DNA from: Pseudomonas sp. RIT409 | GTDB lineage: Bacteria; Pseudomonadota; Gammaproteobacteria; Pseudomonadales; Pseudomonadaceae | Direction: 5' to 3' | Assembly: GCF_003052515.2 (NCBI RefSeq) | Contig: NZ_QARE02000008.1 | Span: 181,913-245,912 of the forward strand | Length of the DNA stretch: 64,000 nt | Shown: piece after piece, positions 8,510 through 17,999 of the stretch | Position numbering within the stretch: position 1 is the first letter of the stretch | Layout: each line of letters opens with the position of its first letter | Made by a program: the position numbers and the translations under genes | The notes under the pieces: generated by a model | What the model was told of the DNA's origin: nothing | What the model saw: only the letters and a program-made list of their open reading frames with translations | The model's database searches: none

Positions 8510-8592
8510 GTGCCCGCCCACCCGCGCTATCGCGGTGACGGACATTGAACAACCGCGCTGTACGGCGGTTGCTCAGGAGAGGCGCGGCTTCA

Positions 8593-10035
8593 TCAAAGCA
8601 GAAACAGCGTCGCCAAGCCCAGGAAAATGAAGAAGCCGCCGCTGTCCGTCATGGCAGTAATCATGACACTGGAGCCCATCGCTGGATCACGTCCGAGTCG
8701 TGCGAGCGTCATGGGAATCAACACGCCCATGAAGGCTGCCAACAACAGATTGAGCGTCATTGCGGCAGTCATCACCACACCCAATGACCAACTGTGATAC
8801 AGCATGTAGGCGACCACACCAATCACTCCACCCCAGATCAGACCGTTGACCAGTGCAACGCCCAGCTCCTTGCGCATCAAACGCGAGGTATTGCCGGTGC
8901 TCACCTGGTCCAGCGCCATGGCGCGAACGATCATGGTGATGGTCTGGTTACCCGAATTACCACCAATGCCCGCCACGATCGGCATCAGCGCCGCCAGCGC
9001 CACCAGTTTTTCGATGGAACCTTCGAACAGGCCAATCACCCGCGAGGCGATGAAGGCGGTAATCAGGTTCACGGCCAGCCACGACCAGCGGTTGCGCAGC
9101 GAACGCCACACTGAGGCGAAGATATCCTCTTCTTCGCGCAGACCGGCCATGTTCAAGACCTCTGTCTCGCTTTCCTCACGAATGAGGTCGACCATCTCAT
9201 CAATGGTCAGCCGGCCGATGAGCTTGCCATTCTTGTCGACGACAGGTGAAGAAATCAGGTCATAGCGTTCGAAGGCCTGCGCGGCTTCGTACGCATCGCC
9301 GTCCGGATGGAAGCTGACCGGATCGTTGGCCATGACTTCGGACACCTGCTTGTCAGGGTCGTTGACCAGCAGCCGCTTGATCGGCAACACACCTTTGAGC
9401 ACACCGTCGTGATCCACCACGAACAGCTTGTCGGTGTGACCAGGCAGCTCCTTGAGACGGCGCAGGTAGCGCAAGACCACTTCGAGGCTGACATCCTCGC
9501 GGATGGTGACCATCTCGAAGTCCATCAGGGCCCCGACCTGATCCTCATCATAGGAGAGCGCAGAACGCACCCGCTCACGCTGCTGGCTGTCCAGCGCTTC
9601 CATCAACTCATGAACGACATCGCGAGGCAGCTCGGGCGCAAGGTCGGCGAGCTCGTCCGCGTCCATTTCCTTGGCAGCGGCGAGCAATTCGTGATCGTCC
9701 ATGTCGGCGATCAACGTTTCGCGGACAGAATCGGAAACTTCGAGAAGGATATCGCCGTCGCGCTCAGCCTTGACCAGTTGCCAGACCGTCAGTCGGTCCT
9801 CAACAGGCAGGGCTTCGAGAATATAGGCAACGTCGGCGGAGTGCAGATCATCGAGCTTGCGTTGCAGCTCGACCAAATTCTGCCGGTGAACGAGATTATC
9901 AACACGCTCCTGGTGCTGACCATCCTGGCGATGTGTCAGGTCTTCCACGACACGCTGACGCTGCAACAGGTCGATAACCTGGGCCAGACGATCCTGAAGG
10001 CTTTCCTGAGTCTTCTTTACTTCTATTTCGGTCAT
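8593..10035 (-). CDS. mgtE: MgtE magnesium transporter
   Basis: This 480-residue inner-membrane Mg2+ channel/transporter has an MgtE-N helical domain (about residues 40-150), two CBS repeats that sense Mg2+ (about 155-285, including DEMVDLIREE) and five C-terminal membrane helices. The pore hallmark GGNSGNQTITMIVRAMA lies in the membrane part. The length is slightly above the 450 residues of Thermus MgtE because of the N-terminal extension. The ATG ending at 10035 follows a GGGAGTGGAG ribosome site. In P. aeruginosa mgtE also lies close to rsmA, matching the order here. Confidence 0.95.
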   Translation of the reverse strand: MTEIEVKKTQESLQDRLAQVIDLLQRQRVVEDLTHRQDGQHQERVDNLVHRQNLVELQRKLDDLHSADVAYILEALPVEDRLTVWQLVKAERDGDILLEVSDSVRETLIADMDDHELLAAAKEMDADELADLAPELPRDVVHELMEALDSQQRERVRSALSYDEDQVGALMDFEMVTIREDVSLEVVLRYLRRLKELPGHTDKLFVVDHDGVLKGVLPIKRLLVNDPDKQVSEVMANDPVSFHPDGDAYEAAQAFERYDLISSPVVDKNGKLIGRLTIDEMVDLIREESETEVLNMAGLREEEDIFASVWRSLRNRWSWLAVNLITAFIASRVIGLFEGSIEKLVALAALMPIVAGIGGNSGNQTITMIVRAMALDQVSTGNTSRLMRKELGVALVNGLIWGGVIGVVAYMLYHSWSLGVVMTAAMTLNLLLAAFMGVLIPMTLARLGRDPAMGSSVMITAMTDSGGFFIFLGLATLFLL

Positions 10036-10043
10036 AGGCGAAC

Positions 10044-10061
10044 TCCACTCCCAGCAGTGGA
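10044..10061 (-). promoter_or_regulatory. Stem-loop overlapping the mgtE ribosome binding site
   Basis: On the mRNA strand TCCACT-GCTGGG-AGTGGA forms a perfect 6-bp hairpin whose right arm lies within the Shine-Dalgarno region, eight bases before the ATG. A larger GC stem (AGCCCCG CCGGGGCT, 10148-10162) is present further upstream. Either could affect translation. No known Mg2+ riboswitch class is recognisable. The remaining spacer 10063-10411 contains no other identifiable feature. Confidence 0.35.
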
Positions 10062-10411
10062 CCCGCCGGAAGATCAATCAGTCGATTCGTGATTGGTACA
10101 GCTTGGTTCTAAATGGCTACTGGGTAAGTCCATGGAGGTATTCCACAAGCCCCGGCGGGGCTGACGGGCGCAATCATACACCGCTTGCCGGGTTTGCATG
10201 TTAAAAATTCAACGCGGAACAATCGCTTGCAACACAATGCAAAGGTTTGTTCACACTTGACCACACCCCTTGGGCCGACAGCAAAACGCAGTTGCACCAA
10301 GGGTTTTACAAGGCGGCACGGTACGACGTCACATCCCGAGAAGAAAACACGCTCGCCGCCCCTTTTTCATCTGACTAGCCTGCCTGGACATTCACCAAGG
10401 AGGAATGCGCC

Positions 10412-10915
10412 ATGGGGTTCGACACTCGGAATATCGTTATTGCTGCGCTGCTCGGACTGCCCGTGTATGGATGGACGGCCACGGTCAATCGCTGTGAAGA
10501 CGAACGCGGTCATATCACCTTCACAACCTTGAGCTGTCCGGCCGGGCAAGCATCACGCCTGCAGAAAGCGGACAGCCCGCTGCCAGGCAGCCGGCCCCCC
10601 ACCATCTTGACGTCCACCAAGGCCGCCAAGCCCACCAAGCAACCTTCAGAGGACCTGGTGATCGTCGGCCAACGGGACGATGGCTGCGGAAATGTGTTGA
10701 GCGCGGAACAACGGCGCAAGGCGATCATCAATCAGCAGACACCGACAGGCATGACCAAGCGGGATGTGGAAAGCCTGCTTGGGAAGCCTGACAAAATCAT
10801 CGGGCGTAACAGTGAAGTGCGCTACGTGTACGCCGAGAAAAAAGGCAGAAGCCGACAGGTCGCGTTCGACGAGCACGGATGCGTTAAAGGTGGCCGCTCT
10901 AAAAGCAGACCCTAG
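10412..10915 (+). CDS. DUF4124-type exported protein with SmpA/BamE-like tail
   Basis: This 167-residue protein starts with a signal peptide (about residues 1-23). A DUF4124-like segment follows with two cysteines (NRCEDERGHITFTTLSCP), then a Pro/Thr linker. The C-terminal part, TGMTKRDVESLLGKPDK, resembles the start of the SmpA/OmlA (BamE-like) fold seen in many small envelope proteins. It is probably periplasmic, and its exact role is unknown. A very strong AAGGAGGA ribosome site precedes the ATG and a terminator follows. It sits between mgtE and the tRNA cluster. Confidence 0.8.
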   Translation: MGFDTRNIVIAALLGLPVYGWTATVNRCEDERGHITFTTLSCPAGQASRLQKADSPLPGSRPPTILTSTKAAKPTKQPSEDLVIVGQRDDGCGNVLSAEQRRKAIINQQTPTGMTKRDVESLLGKPDKIIGRNSEVRYVYAEKKGRSRQVAFDEHGCVKGGRSKSRP

Positions 10916-10921
10916 AAAAGC

Positions 10922-10950
10922 AAAAAGCCCGCATCTGAATGCGGGCTTTT
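10922..10950 (+). terminator. Rho-independent terminator of the DUF4124 gene
   Basis: AAAAGCCCGCAT-CTGA-ATGCGGGCTTTT forms a 12-bp stem, 6 bases after the stop codon. The symmetrical A and T tracts mean it can also stop transcripts of the tRNA operon arriving from the other strand. Confidence 0.9.
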
Positions 10951-10957
10951 CGTTTTA

Positions 10958-11034
10958 TGGTGCACTCGACAGGATTCGAACCTGTGACCGCTCGGTTCGT
11001 AGCCGAGTACTCTATCCAGCTGAGCTACGAGTGC
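10958..11034 (-). tRNA. tRNA-Arg (anticodon ACG), copy 1
   Basis: This 77-base tRNA on the minus strand has the acceptor GCACTCG/CGAGTGC, an encoded CCA, and the anticodon loop CTACGAA; A34 would be modified to inosine to read CGN codons. It is identical to the copy 213 bases away. Confidence 0.95.
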
Positions 11035-11170
11035 AGGTGGCGCTTTTTAAACCAGTTCACCTCTGGCTTTTTGCATTTTACTTCTGGAAGTGAGTGGCTC
11101 TTCCGAAGACCTGTTTAAGTCAGGCTCTTTTTTAAAGCTGCTGTAAGTATCACTACTCACAACGCTTAAA

Positions 11171-11247
11171 TGGTGCACTCGACAGGATTCGAACCTGTGA
11201 CCGCTCGGTTCGTAGCCGAGTACTCTATCCAGCTGAGCTACGAGTGC
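11171..11247 (-). tRNA. tRNA-Arg (anticodon ACG), copy 2
   Basis: This copy is identical over all 77 bases to the one at 10958-11034. With tRNA-Ser(GCU) upstream and csrA beyond, it reproduces the csrA-serV-argV order known from enterobacteria. Confidence 0.95.
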
Positions 11248-11354
11248 ATTTGTTGCCGCGCATTATAGGCCGTCAAATCTCTTGGTCAAGCACTTTTTCT
11301 AGTAAATTCAACCACTTACCGAAGAAGCCAGATTACAACGTACTAAGCAAATAA

Positions 11355-11445
11355 TGGCGGAGAACGGGGGATTCGAACCCCCGACACCCTTTTGAGGTGT
11401 ACTCCCTTAGCAGGGGAGCGCCTTCGGCCACTCGGCCAGCTCTCC
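11355..11445 (-). tRNA. tRNA-Ser (anticodon GCU)
   Basis: This 91-base class II tRNA has a long variable arm (TACACC...GGGTGT), acceptor GGAGAGC, encoded CCA and the anticodon loop CTGCTAA, reading AGC/AGU. It is the first gene of a Ser-Arg-Arg tRNA operon on the minus strand. Confidence 0.95.
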
Positions 11446-11459
11446 GCAACACGGGGCGT

Positions 11460-11488
11460 ATAATAACCACCCTTTTCCCCGTTTGCAA
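11460..11488 (-). promoter_or_regulatory. Promoter of the tRNA-Ser/tRNA-Arg operon
   Basis: Read on the minus strand, TTGCAA (11483-11488) and TATTAT (11460-11465) are separated by 17 bases, placing the start a few bases before the tRNA-Ser 5' end. It is close to the sigma-70 consensus, as expected for a stable RNA promoter. Confidence 0.7.
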
Positions 11489-11507
11489 ACCAAAAATTCA
11501 AATAAAA

Positions 11508-11696
11508 TTAATGGCTTGGTTCCTCATCCTTCTCTTTCTTGATGCGCAGGTAAATCTCTTCGCGGTGAACAGCCACTTCCTTGGGCGCGTTGACGCCAAT
11601 TCGTACCTGATTACCTTTTACGCCGAGCACCGTCACGGTGATCTCACCGTCACCGATAATCAGGCTCTCTGCGCACCGACGGGTCAAAATCAGCAT
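11508..11696 (-). CDS. csrA: CsrA/RsmA post-transcriptional regulator
   Basis: This 62-residue dimeric RNA-binding protein binds GGA motifs in mRNA leaders and is titrated by RsmY/RsmZ-type sRNAs. It governs the switch between planktonic and sessile or secondary-metabolite programmes. The whole family signature is present ([16 protein letters not shown] at the start, then [20 protein letters not shown] and the RNA-contacting HREEIY). A GAGGAGA ribosome site precedes the ATG. It is called rsmA in pseudomonads. It lies downstream of lysC on the same strand with a terminator in between. Confidence 0.97.
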   Translation of the reverse strand: MLILTRRCAESLIIGDGEITVTVLGVKGNQVRIGVNAPKEVAVHREEIYLRIKKEKDEEPSH

Positions 11697-11840
11697 ACCT
11701 ATCTCCTCAACCTGAATTCAGGGACTGCAGACTGCACAACCGAAAGGTGTCGGCCCTGCCACAAGCGGCAACGGGCCAGCACCCTGAGTATTGACTAGCG
11801 CCGGAAAAACACACTTTTTTCGCACGCGCGTCGGACACAC

Positions 11841-11867
11841 AAAAAGGCGCGGTATCCACCGCGCCTT
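11841..11867 (-). terminator. Rho-independent terminator of lysC
   Basis: On the minus strand an AAGGCGCGGT stem pairs with ACCGCGCCTT around a short loop and ends in TTTTT. It lies 12 bases after the lysC stop and separates lysC from csrA. Confidence 0.85.
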
Positions 11868-11879
11868 TCGTCCCAGCCG

Positions 11880-13112
11880 TTATTCGCCCTTGCGGGGCGC
11901 GTCGAGCTCGAACGCCGTATGCAGGGCGCGCACGGCCAGCTCCAGGTATTTCTCCTCAATGACGACCGAGACTTTGATTTCGGACGTCGAGATCATCTGG
12001 ATGTTGATGCTTTCCTTGGCCAGCGATTCGAACATGCGGCTGGCCACACCCGCGTGGGAGCGCATACCGACGCCGACGATAGAGACCTTGGCGATCTTGG
12101 TATCGCCGATCACCTCGCGGGCACCGATTTCCTTCGCGGTATTTTCCAGCACGCTCAGGGCTTTCTCGTACTCGTTACGATGCACCGTGAAGGTGAAATC
12201 CGTGGTGTTATCGTGCGCGACATTCTGCACGATCATGTCCACTTCGATGTTCGCGGCACTGATCGGGCCAAGGATCTTGAAGGCAACGCCTGGGGTATCC
12301 GGGACGCCACGAATGGTCAGCTTGGCCTCGTCACGGTTGAAGGCGATGCCCGAAATGATCGGCTGTTCCATGGATTCCTCTTCATCGATGGTAATGAGGG
12401 TACCCGGACCCTCCTTGAAGCTGTGCAGCACGCGCAGCGGGACGTTGTATTTGCCGGCGAACTCCACCGAGCGGATCTGTAGCACCTTGGAGCCGAGGCT
12501 GGCCATTTCCAGCATTTCTTCGAAGGTGATCTTCTCCAGGCGCTGCGCCTGCGGCACGACACGCGGATCCGTGGTGTAAACGCCATCGACGTCCGTGTAG
12601 ATCTGACATTCGTCAGCCTTCAGCGCGGCGGCAAGCGCCACGCCCGTGGTGTCGGAACCGCCACGCCCCAGTGTCGTGATGTTGCCGTTTTCATCGACAC
12701 CCTGGAAACCCGCCACCACCACGACACGACCGGCCTTCAGGTCGGAGCGAATCTTGTGGTCGTCGATCTGCAGAATGCGCGCTTTGTTGTGCGAGTTGTC
12801 GGTCAGGATGCGCACCTGATTACCGGTGTAGGACACCGCCGGCACACCGCGCTTGATCAGTGCCATCGCCAGCAAGGCGATGGTGACCTGCTCGCCGGTG
12901 GAAACGATCACGTCCAGTTCGCGAGGATCCGGTTGATCGTTGATCTGCTTGGCCAGGTCGATCAGGCGGTTGGTTTCGCCGCTCATGGCGGACAGCACCA
13001 CCACCAGATCATCACCCGCTTCGCGGAATTTCCTGACCTTGTCGGCCACCTGCTCGATGCGCTCGATAGAGCCCACGGAGGTGCCGCCAAATTTTTGTAC
13101 GATTAAAGCCAT
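11880..13112 (-). CDS. lysC: Aspartate kinase
   Basis: This 410-residue cytoplasmic enzyme phosphorylates L-aspartate, the first step toward Lys, Thr, Met and diaminopimelate. The kinase domain (about residues 1-245) starts with the KFGGTSVG signature and contains TLGRGGSDTT. Two C-terminal ACT domains (about 265-410) provide feedback inhibition by lysine/threonine. The ATG ending at 13112 was chosen because the conserved ALIVQKFGG start follows directly; a longer in-frame reading has no family support. It lies downstream of alaS on the same strand. Confidence 0.96.
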   Translation of the reverse strand: MALIVQKFGGTSVGSIERIEQVADKVRKFREAGDDLVVVLSAMSGETNRLIDLAKQINDQPDPRELDVIVSTGEQVTIALLAMALIKRGVPAVSYTGNQVRILTDNSHNKARILQIDDHKIRSDLKAGRVVVVAGFQGVDENGNITTLGRGGSDTTGVALAAALKADECQIYTDVDGVYTTDPRVVPQAQRLEKITFEEMLEMASLGSKVLQIRSVEFAGKYNVPLRVLHSFKEGPGTLITIDEEESMEQPIISGIAFNRDEAKLTIRGVPDTPGVAFKILGPISAANIEVDMIVQNVAHDNTTDFTFTVHRNEYEKALSVLENTAKEIGAREVIGDTKIAKVSIVGVGMRSHAGVASRMFESLAKESINIQMISTSEIKVSVVIEEKYLELAVRALHTAFELDAPRKGE

Positions 13113-13203
13113 CTCAAAGCCGCCTCGGCCCGTTAGGGCGCCCGTTAAACATTCAAACCGCGTAGCGCCGCAGCCCCCTTGGCGAGGGCTGCGATGGGTC
13201 GAC

Positions 13204-15828
13204 TTAAATTCCCTGTTCGGCGAACGGAACCGCCAGCGCGAGCGCTGCGTCCAGGCCGGCAGCATCAACGCCACCACCCTGTGCCATATCAGGACGACCA
13301 CCACCTTTACCGCCCACGGCGGCGGCCGCTTGCTTCATCAAATCACCGGCTTTGAGTTGGCCAGTCAGGTCCTTGGTGACGCCTGCCACCAACACGACCT
13401 TTTCCTCATGCACACCGCCGAGCAGGATCACTGCGCGGCCGAGTTTGTTCTTCAACTGGTCGACCAGCGCCAGCAGGGCTTTGCCGTCCTGCCCGTCGAC
13501 ACGGGCGGCGAGAACCTTGGCACCCTTGACCTCCACCGCAGCGTTCGACAAGTCGTCGCCCGCCGCGCTGGCCGCCTTGGCCTGTAGTTGTTCCAGCTGT
13601 TTTTCCAACAGGCGATTGCGCTCCAGGACAGCTGTCAGCTTGTCCAGCAGGTTGTCGCGATTGCCTTTGATCAGGGTCGCGGCTTCCTTCAATTGTTCTT
13701 CGGCAGTGTTCAGGTACGCCAGCGCCACCGCGCCCGTCACAGCCTCGATGCGGCGTACGCCGGAAGCGACACCGCTTTCGCTGACGATCTTGAACAGCGC
13801 GATGTCGCCAGTGCGATTGGCATGGATACCGCCACACAGCTCAACGGAGAAATCTCCCCCCATGGTCAGTACGCGAACAGTGTCGCCGTACTTCTCGCCG
13901 AACAGGGCCATTGCGCCCTTCTTCTTGGCGGTGTCGATGTCGGTCTCTTCGGTTTCCACCGCGGTGTTCTTGCGGACTTCGGCGTTGACGATGTCTTCCA
14001 GCGCCTTGATCTGCTCAGGCTTGATCGCTTCGAAATGGCTGAAGTCGAAACGCAGGCGCTGGCTGTCGACCAGCGACCCTTTCTGCTGGACGTGATCGCC
14101 GAGCACCTGACGCAATGCGGCGTGCAGCAAGTGCGTGGCCGAGTGGTTCAGGGACGTCGCCTTGCGAACTTCTGCGTCGACTTCGGTCTGCAGTGCGGTG
14201 CCGACAGCCAGGCTGCCGGAAACCTGCACACCATGGTGCAGGAAGGCACCGCCGGTCTTGGTGGTGTCGCGCACGTCGAAACGCGCAGCGCCTGCCGACA
14301 GGTAACCGCTGTCGCCGATCTGACCACCCGATTCGGCATAGAAAGGCGTCTGGTCGAGCACCACGACGCCCTCCTCTCCCTCGTTCAGGTGCGGCACCGA
14401 CTGGCCGTCCTTATAGATGGCCACGACTTTCGCCTCGCCGTGGGTGGCGTGGTAGCCGGTGAACTGGGTGGCGACATCCACTTTGACCAGGCTGTTGTAG
14501 TCCATGCCGAAGGCGCTGGCCGAGCGTGCGCGCTCACGCTGAGCGTCCATTTCACGCTCGAAGCCGACTTCGTCGAGGGTCAGGTTGCGCTCACGGGCGA
14601 TATCGCCGGTGAGGTCCATCGGGAAACCGTAGGTGTCGTACAGTTTGAACACGACATCGCCCGGCACGACCGTGCCCTTGAGCTCGGCAAGGTCCTGTTC
14701 GAGAATCTTCAGGCCTTGCTCGAGCGTCTTGGCGAATTGTTCTTCTTCCCCTTTCAGTACGCGCTCGATGTGCGCCTGTTGGGACTTCAGCTCGGGGAAC
14801 GCATCGCCCATCTCGGCCACGAGTGCGGCGACGATCTGATAGAAGAAGCTCCCTTTGGCGCCGAGTTTGTTGCCATGACGGCAGGCGCGACGAATGATCC
14901 GGCGCAGCACATAGCCACGGCCCTCGTTGGAGGGCAGCACGCCATCGGCGATCAGGAAGCCGCAAGAGCGAATGTGGTCAGCGACGACTTTCAGCGAAGG
15001 CTGGTTGTCGTTGGTGCAGCCGATGGCCTTGGCCGCCGCGCTCAACAGGCTCTGGAACAGATCGATCTCGTAGTTCGAATGCACGTGCTGCAGCACCGCG
15101 CTGATCCGCTCCAGGCCCATGCCGGTGTCCACCGATGGCGCTGGCAGTGGGTGAAGCACACCGTCGGCGGTGCGATTGAACTGCATGAAGACGTTGTTCC
15201 AGATCTCGATGTAACGGTCACCGTCCTCTTCCGGCGAGCCGGGCGGGCCGCCCCAGATGTCGGCGCCATGGTCGTAGAATATCTCGGTGCACGGGCCGCA
15301 AGGCCCGGTATCGCCCATGGTCCAGAAGTTATCGGAAGCGTAAGGCGCGCCTTTGTTGTCACCGATACGAACCATGCGCTCGGCGGGTACGCCGACTTCC
15401 TTGGTCCAGATGTCGTAGGCCTCATCGTCGGTGGCGTACACCGTGACCCATAGCTTTTCCTTGGGCAGGTTCAGCCACTTTTCGGACGTCAGGAAGGTCC
15501 AGGCGAAGGTGATGGCATCACGTTTGAAGTAATCGCCGAAGCTGAAGTTGCCCAGCATTTCGAAGAAAGTGTGGTGACGAGCGGTGTAGCCGACGTTCTC
15601 CAGGTCGTTGTGCTTGCCCCCGGCTCGCACGCACTTCTGGCTGCTGACAGCACGGGTGTAAGCCCGCTTTTCCTGGCCCAGGAAGCAATCCTTGAACTGG
15701 TTCATGCCTGCGTTGGTGAACAGCAGGGTCGGGTCATTGCCCGGAATCAAGGAGCTGGAGGCTACACGGGTGTGGCCTTGCTCTTCGAAGAAGCGAAGGA
15801 AGGCTTCACGGATTTCTGCGCTTTTCAT
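13204..15828 (-). CDS. alaS: Alanyl-tRNA synthetase
   Basis: This 874-residue class II synthetase has the catalytic core at the N-terminus ([14 protein letters not shown] near residue 35). The editing domain has the zinc ligands [12 protein letters not shown] and [11 protein letters not shown], which clear Ser/Gly-tRNA-Ala. The C-terminal C-Ala/oligomerisation region ends in a glycine-rich [15 protein letters not shown] segment. The usual family length is about 875. The ATG ending at 15828 gives the canonical [11 protein letters not shown] start. The next gene, lysC, starts 91 bases after its stop. Confidence 0.97.
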   Translation of the reverse strand: MKSAEIREAFLRFFEEQGHTRVASSSLIPGNDPTLLFTNAGMNQFKDCFLGQEKRAYTRAVSSQKCVRAGGKHNDLENVGYTARHHTFFEMLGNFSFGDYFKRDAITFAWTFLTSEKWLNLPKEKLWVTVYATDDEAYDIWTKEVGVPAERMVRIGDNKGAPYASDNFWTMGDTGPCGPCTEIFYDHGADIWGGPPGSPEEDGDRYIEIWNNVFMQFNRTADGVLHPLPAPSVDTGMGLERISAVLQHVHSNYEIDLFQSLLSAAAKAIGCTNDNQPSLKVVADHIRSCGFLIADGVLPSNEGRGYVLRRIIRRACRHGNKLGAKGSFFYQIVAALVAEMGDAFPELKSQQAHIERVLKGEEEQFAKTLEQGLKILEQDLAELKGTVVPGDVVFKLYDTYGFPMDLTGDIARERNLTLDEVGFEREMDAQRERARSASAFGMDYNSLVKVDVATQFTGYHATHGEAKVVAIYKDGQSVPHLNEGEEGVVVLDQTPFYAESGGQIGDSGYLSAGAARFDVRDTTKTGGAFLHHGVQVSGSLAVGTALQTEVDAEVRKATSLNHSATHLLHAALRQVLGDHVQQKGSLVDSQRLRFDFSHFEAIKPEQIKALEDIVNAEVRKNTAVETEETDIDTAKKKGAMALFGEKYGDTVRVLTMGGDFSVELCGGIHANRTGDIALFKIVSESGVASGVRRIEAVTGAVALAYLNTAEEQLKEAATLIKGNRDNLLDKLTAVLERNRLLEKQLEQLQAKAASAAGDDLSNAAVEVKGAKVLAARVDGQDGKALLALVDQLKNKLGRAVILLGGVHEEKVVLVAGVTKDLTGQLKAGDLMKQAAAAVGGKGGGRPDMAQGGGVDAAGLDAALALAVPFAEQGI

Positions 15829-15972
15829 AGGTTCTTCCACGGGAACTGCGGCCGGAGCCAGGTGCATAACGTCATTCGACGAAACGACGGCAAAGGGCCG
15901 CATTATATAGGCGTTGCTGCAACGGTACAGTCACTTTGTACGATAGAAGCTGCCAATTGGTTTATTGATCGA

Positions 15973-16977
15973 CTATCGGCTGCCGAATTCGGCGAAGGCC
16001 GCTACCACCTGTTGGATCTGCGCCGCGTTGACGTCCAGATGCGTGACCATTCGCAGGCGCGGCGCCGCGCTCAGCACGATGCCCCGCTCGGCACAAAAGG
16101 CCCTGAGTTTTTCGGCACGTTCACCGATCTGCACGTAGACCATGTTGGTGTGGACAGGCTCGACTTCGAAGCCCAGCTCGACCAGCGACTGGCCCAGGAG
16201 CGCAGCATTGCCGTGATCCTCGGCCAGGCGAGCCACCTGATGCTCCAGCGCATACAATCCGGCCGCCGCGAGCAAGCCCGCCTGACGCATGCCGCCACCG
16301 ACCATCTTGCGCAGGCGTCGTGCCTTGGCGATGAACGCGTGAGACCCACAGAGCACCGAGCCCACCGGCGCACCCAAGCCTTTGGACAGGCAGACCGACA
16401 CCGAGTCGAAGTGGCGGGTGATTTCTCGGGCGTCGACCCCGAGCTTGACCGCCGCGTTGTACAGACGCGCGCCGTCCAGATGCAGACTTAGCCCTTTCTC
16501 GTGGGTCAACCGGCGGGCAGCCGCCAGGTAGTCCAGCGGCAGCACTTTGCCTTGCATGGTGTTTTCCAGTGCCAGCAAGCGGGTACGCGCAAAGTGAAAG
16601 TCATCCGCCTTGATGGCCGACAGGACCTGATCCAGGTCCAGTGAACCGTCGGGTTGATTGTCCAGCGGTTGCGGCTGGATCGACCCCAGCACCGCCGCGC
16701 CACCGCCTTCGTATTTGTAGGTGTGCGCTTGCTGGCCGACGATGTACTCATCACCGCGTTCGCAGTGCGCCATCAACCCCAGCAGGTTGCTCATGGTACC
16801 CGTGGGTACGAACAGCGCGGCGGCGAATCCAAGCCGCTCGGCCAGCCAGGACTCCAGTTTGTTGACCGTGGGATCTTCACCGTAAACGTCGTCGCCCAGC
16901 GGCGCATTCGCCATGGCTTGGCGCATGCCGGCGGTGGGTTGGGTCACTGTGTCGCTGCGCAGATCGATAACGGTCAC
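15973..16977 (-). CDS. ltaE: Low-specificity L-threonine aldolase
   Basis: This 334-residue PLP enzyme cleaves L-threonine/allo-threonine to glycine and acetaldehyde. N-terminal [11 protein letters not shown] and [15 protein letters not shown] are family signatures. The PLP lysine lies in [14 protein letters not shown]. It starts with GTG, supported by a GGGAG ribosome site 7 bases upstream and by the conserved N-terminus. It diverges from the FMN riboswitch transcript. Confidence 0.93.
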   Translation of the reverse strand: MTVIDLRSDTVTQPTAGMRQAMANAPLGDDVYGEDPTVNKLESWLAERLGFAAALFVPTGTMSNLLGLMAHCERGDEYIVGQQAHTYKYEGGGAAVLGSIQPQPLDNQPDGSLDLDQVLSAIKADDFHFARTRLLALENTMQGKVLPLDYLAAARRLTHEKGLSLHLDGARLYNAAVKLGVDAREITRHFDSVSVCLSKGLGAPVGSVLCGSHAFIAKARRLRKMVGGGMRQAGLLAAAGLYALEHQVARLAEDHGNAALLGQSLVELGFEVEPVHTNMVYVQIGERAEKLRAFCAERGIVLSAAPRLRMVTHLDVNAAQIQQVVAAFAEFGSR

Positions 16978-17166
16978 GATGGAGCTCCCTGAAAAGATGG
17001 CCTGAACCTCTGGTGGTGAGGCCGGAGCGAACGATAATCAAGGCTGAACACAGGATTGCCAAGCCGTGCTTATAAGAAAAGGCGATGAAACCCATCGAAA
17101 CGGCTACATGCATGGCAGGAGAATCTATGTTACAAACGGCACGCCGACGACAGATGCCGTCGGCGA

Positions 17167-17320
17167 CGTTCTCAGGGCGGGGTGCGATTCCCCACCGGCG
17201 GTGATGGCGCGAAACACGTCTAGCCCGCGAGCGCTTTTGCCTGGATGTACTGGGCAAAAGGTCAGCAGATCTGGTGCGATCCCAGAGCCGACGGTCATAG
17301 TCCGGATGAAGAGAGAACGG
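17167..17320 (+). ncRNA. FMN riboswitch (RFN element)
   Basis: The conserved blocks occur in order: TTCTCAGGGCGGGGTGCGA, CCCCACCGGCGGTGAT, AGCCCGCGAGCGC, CAGATCTGGTGCGAT, CCAGAGCCGACGGTCATAGT and CCGGATGAAGAGAGAA. Together they form the six-way FMN-binding junction closed by the outer GTTCTC/GAGAAC pairing. It sits 130 bases before the lumazine synthase gene, so expression should fall when FMN is plentiful. Confidence 0.95.
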
Positions 17321-17323
17321 GGT

Positions 17324-17439
17324 GGGTACCGCAGGATCGTCTCGTCATTGCTTCACAGGGGCATTACGCCTCTGAGCGTGGACGACCGTACCCTGGCCTC
17401 CCCTTCGATCCAACACGCCCTGTTTGTTCATTAAACAGG
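17324..17439 (+). promoter_or_regulatory. Expression platform of the FMN riboswitch
   Basis: Two pairings follow the aptamer. The first is a long hairpin in which GGGTAC (17324-17329) pairs with GTACCC (17388-17393) and TCGTC pairs with GACGA. The second is CCTGTTT/AAACAGG (17419-17425 with 17433-17439), and its right arm contains the AGG of the AGGAG ribosome site. The absence of a T run and the masked ribosome site suggest control of translation rather than termination. Confidence 0.6.
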
Positions 17440-17450
17440 AGTCAGAACAG

Positions 17451-17945
17451 ATGCAACCCACCGCAATCCACGCTCACGAGCGTGTCGCCTTCATTCAAGC
17501 CTGCTGGCACAAAGATATTGTTGATCAGGCGCGCAAAGGCTTCGTCGCCGAGATGGCCCAACATGGCTACACCGAAAGCGACATCGATTTCTTCGAAGTC
17601 GGGGGCGCTTTCGAGATCCCGCTGCATGCCAAACTGCTGGCCAAGACCGGACGCTACGGCGGCGTGGTCGCTGCCGGTCTGGTGGTCGATGGCGGGATCT
17701 ATCGTCACGAATTCGTCGCCCAATCAGTGATCAGCGCCTTGATGCAGGTTCAACTGGAAACCGAAGTACCGGTGTTCTCGGTGGTCCTGACCCCTCACCA
17801 CTTCCATGCCGGTGAAGAGCACCACACCTATTTCTTCAATCACTTCGTGCACAAGGGCCAGGAGGCCGCGAAAACGTGTGCCGACACGCTCACCAAGTTG
17901 CGCGCCGTGCGGCGCCTGGGCGAGCCGCAGAAAGCGGCGGGCTGA
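17451..17945 (+). CDS. ribH2: 6,7-dimethyl-8-ribityllumazine synthase, RibH2 type
   Basis: This 164-residue enzyme condenses the ribitylamino-uracil and butanone-phosphate precursors to lumazine, the penultimate step to riboflavin. The sequence follows the RibH2 subfamily of Brucella/Mesorhizobium rather than the housekeeping RibH of pseudomonad rib operons. FIQACWHKDIVDQAR, GAFEIPLHAKLLA, GGIYRHEFVAQ and VVLTPHHFH are the landmarks. RibH2 proteins are decamers. It stands alone behind an FMN riboswitch, so it is likely a second, flavin-repressed lumazine synthase. An AGGAG ribosome site precedes the ATG. Confidence 0.88.
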   Translation: MQPTAIHAHERVAFIQACWHKDIVDQARKGFVAEMAQHGYTESDIDFFEVGGAFEIPLHAKLLAKTGRYGGVVAAGLVVDGGIYRHEFVAQSVISALMQVQLETEVPVFSVVLTPHHFHAGEEHHTYFFNHFVHKGQEAAKTCADTLTKLRAVRRLGEPQKAAG

Positions 17946-17953
17946 TCGACATG

Positions 17954-17975
17954 GCGGCGCTCCCGCGAGCGCCGC
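17954..17975. terminator. GC-rich stem-loop between convergent ribH2 and astE
   Basis: GCGGCGCT-CCCGCG-AGCGCCGC forms an 8-bp stem nine bases after the ribH2 stop. The following T run is short, so it is a weak or bidirectional terminator. Confidence 0.5.
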
Positions 17976-17999
17976 TTCCCCTCTCCAGACGCAATGGGT

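Noticed and set aside
10958..11247. Direct repeats at the two identical tRNA-Arg genes as att sites
   Set aside because: The repeats are explained by tandem tRNA genes; only 136 bases separate them and nothing is inserted.
13588..15453. 621-codon open frame on the plus strand opposite alaS
   Set aside because: It is the antisense of a fully conserved alaS gene; GC-rich third positions keep the opposite strand open. The product is low-complexity His/Gln/Val-rich and matches no family.
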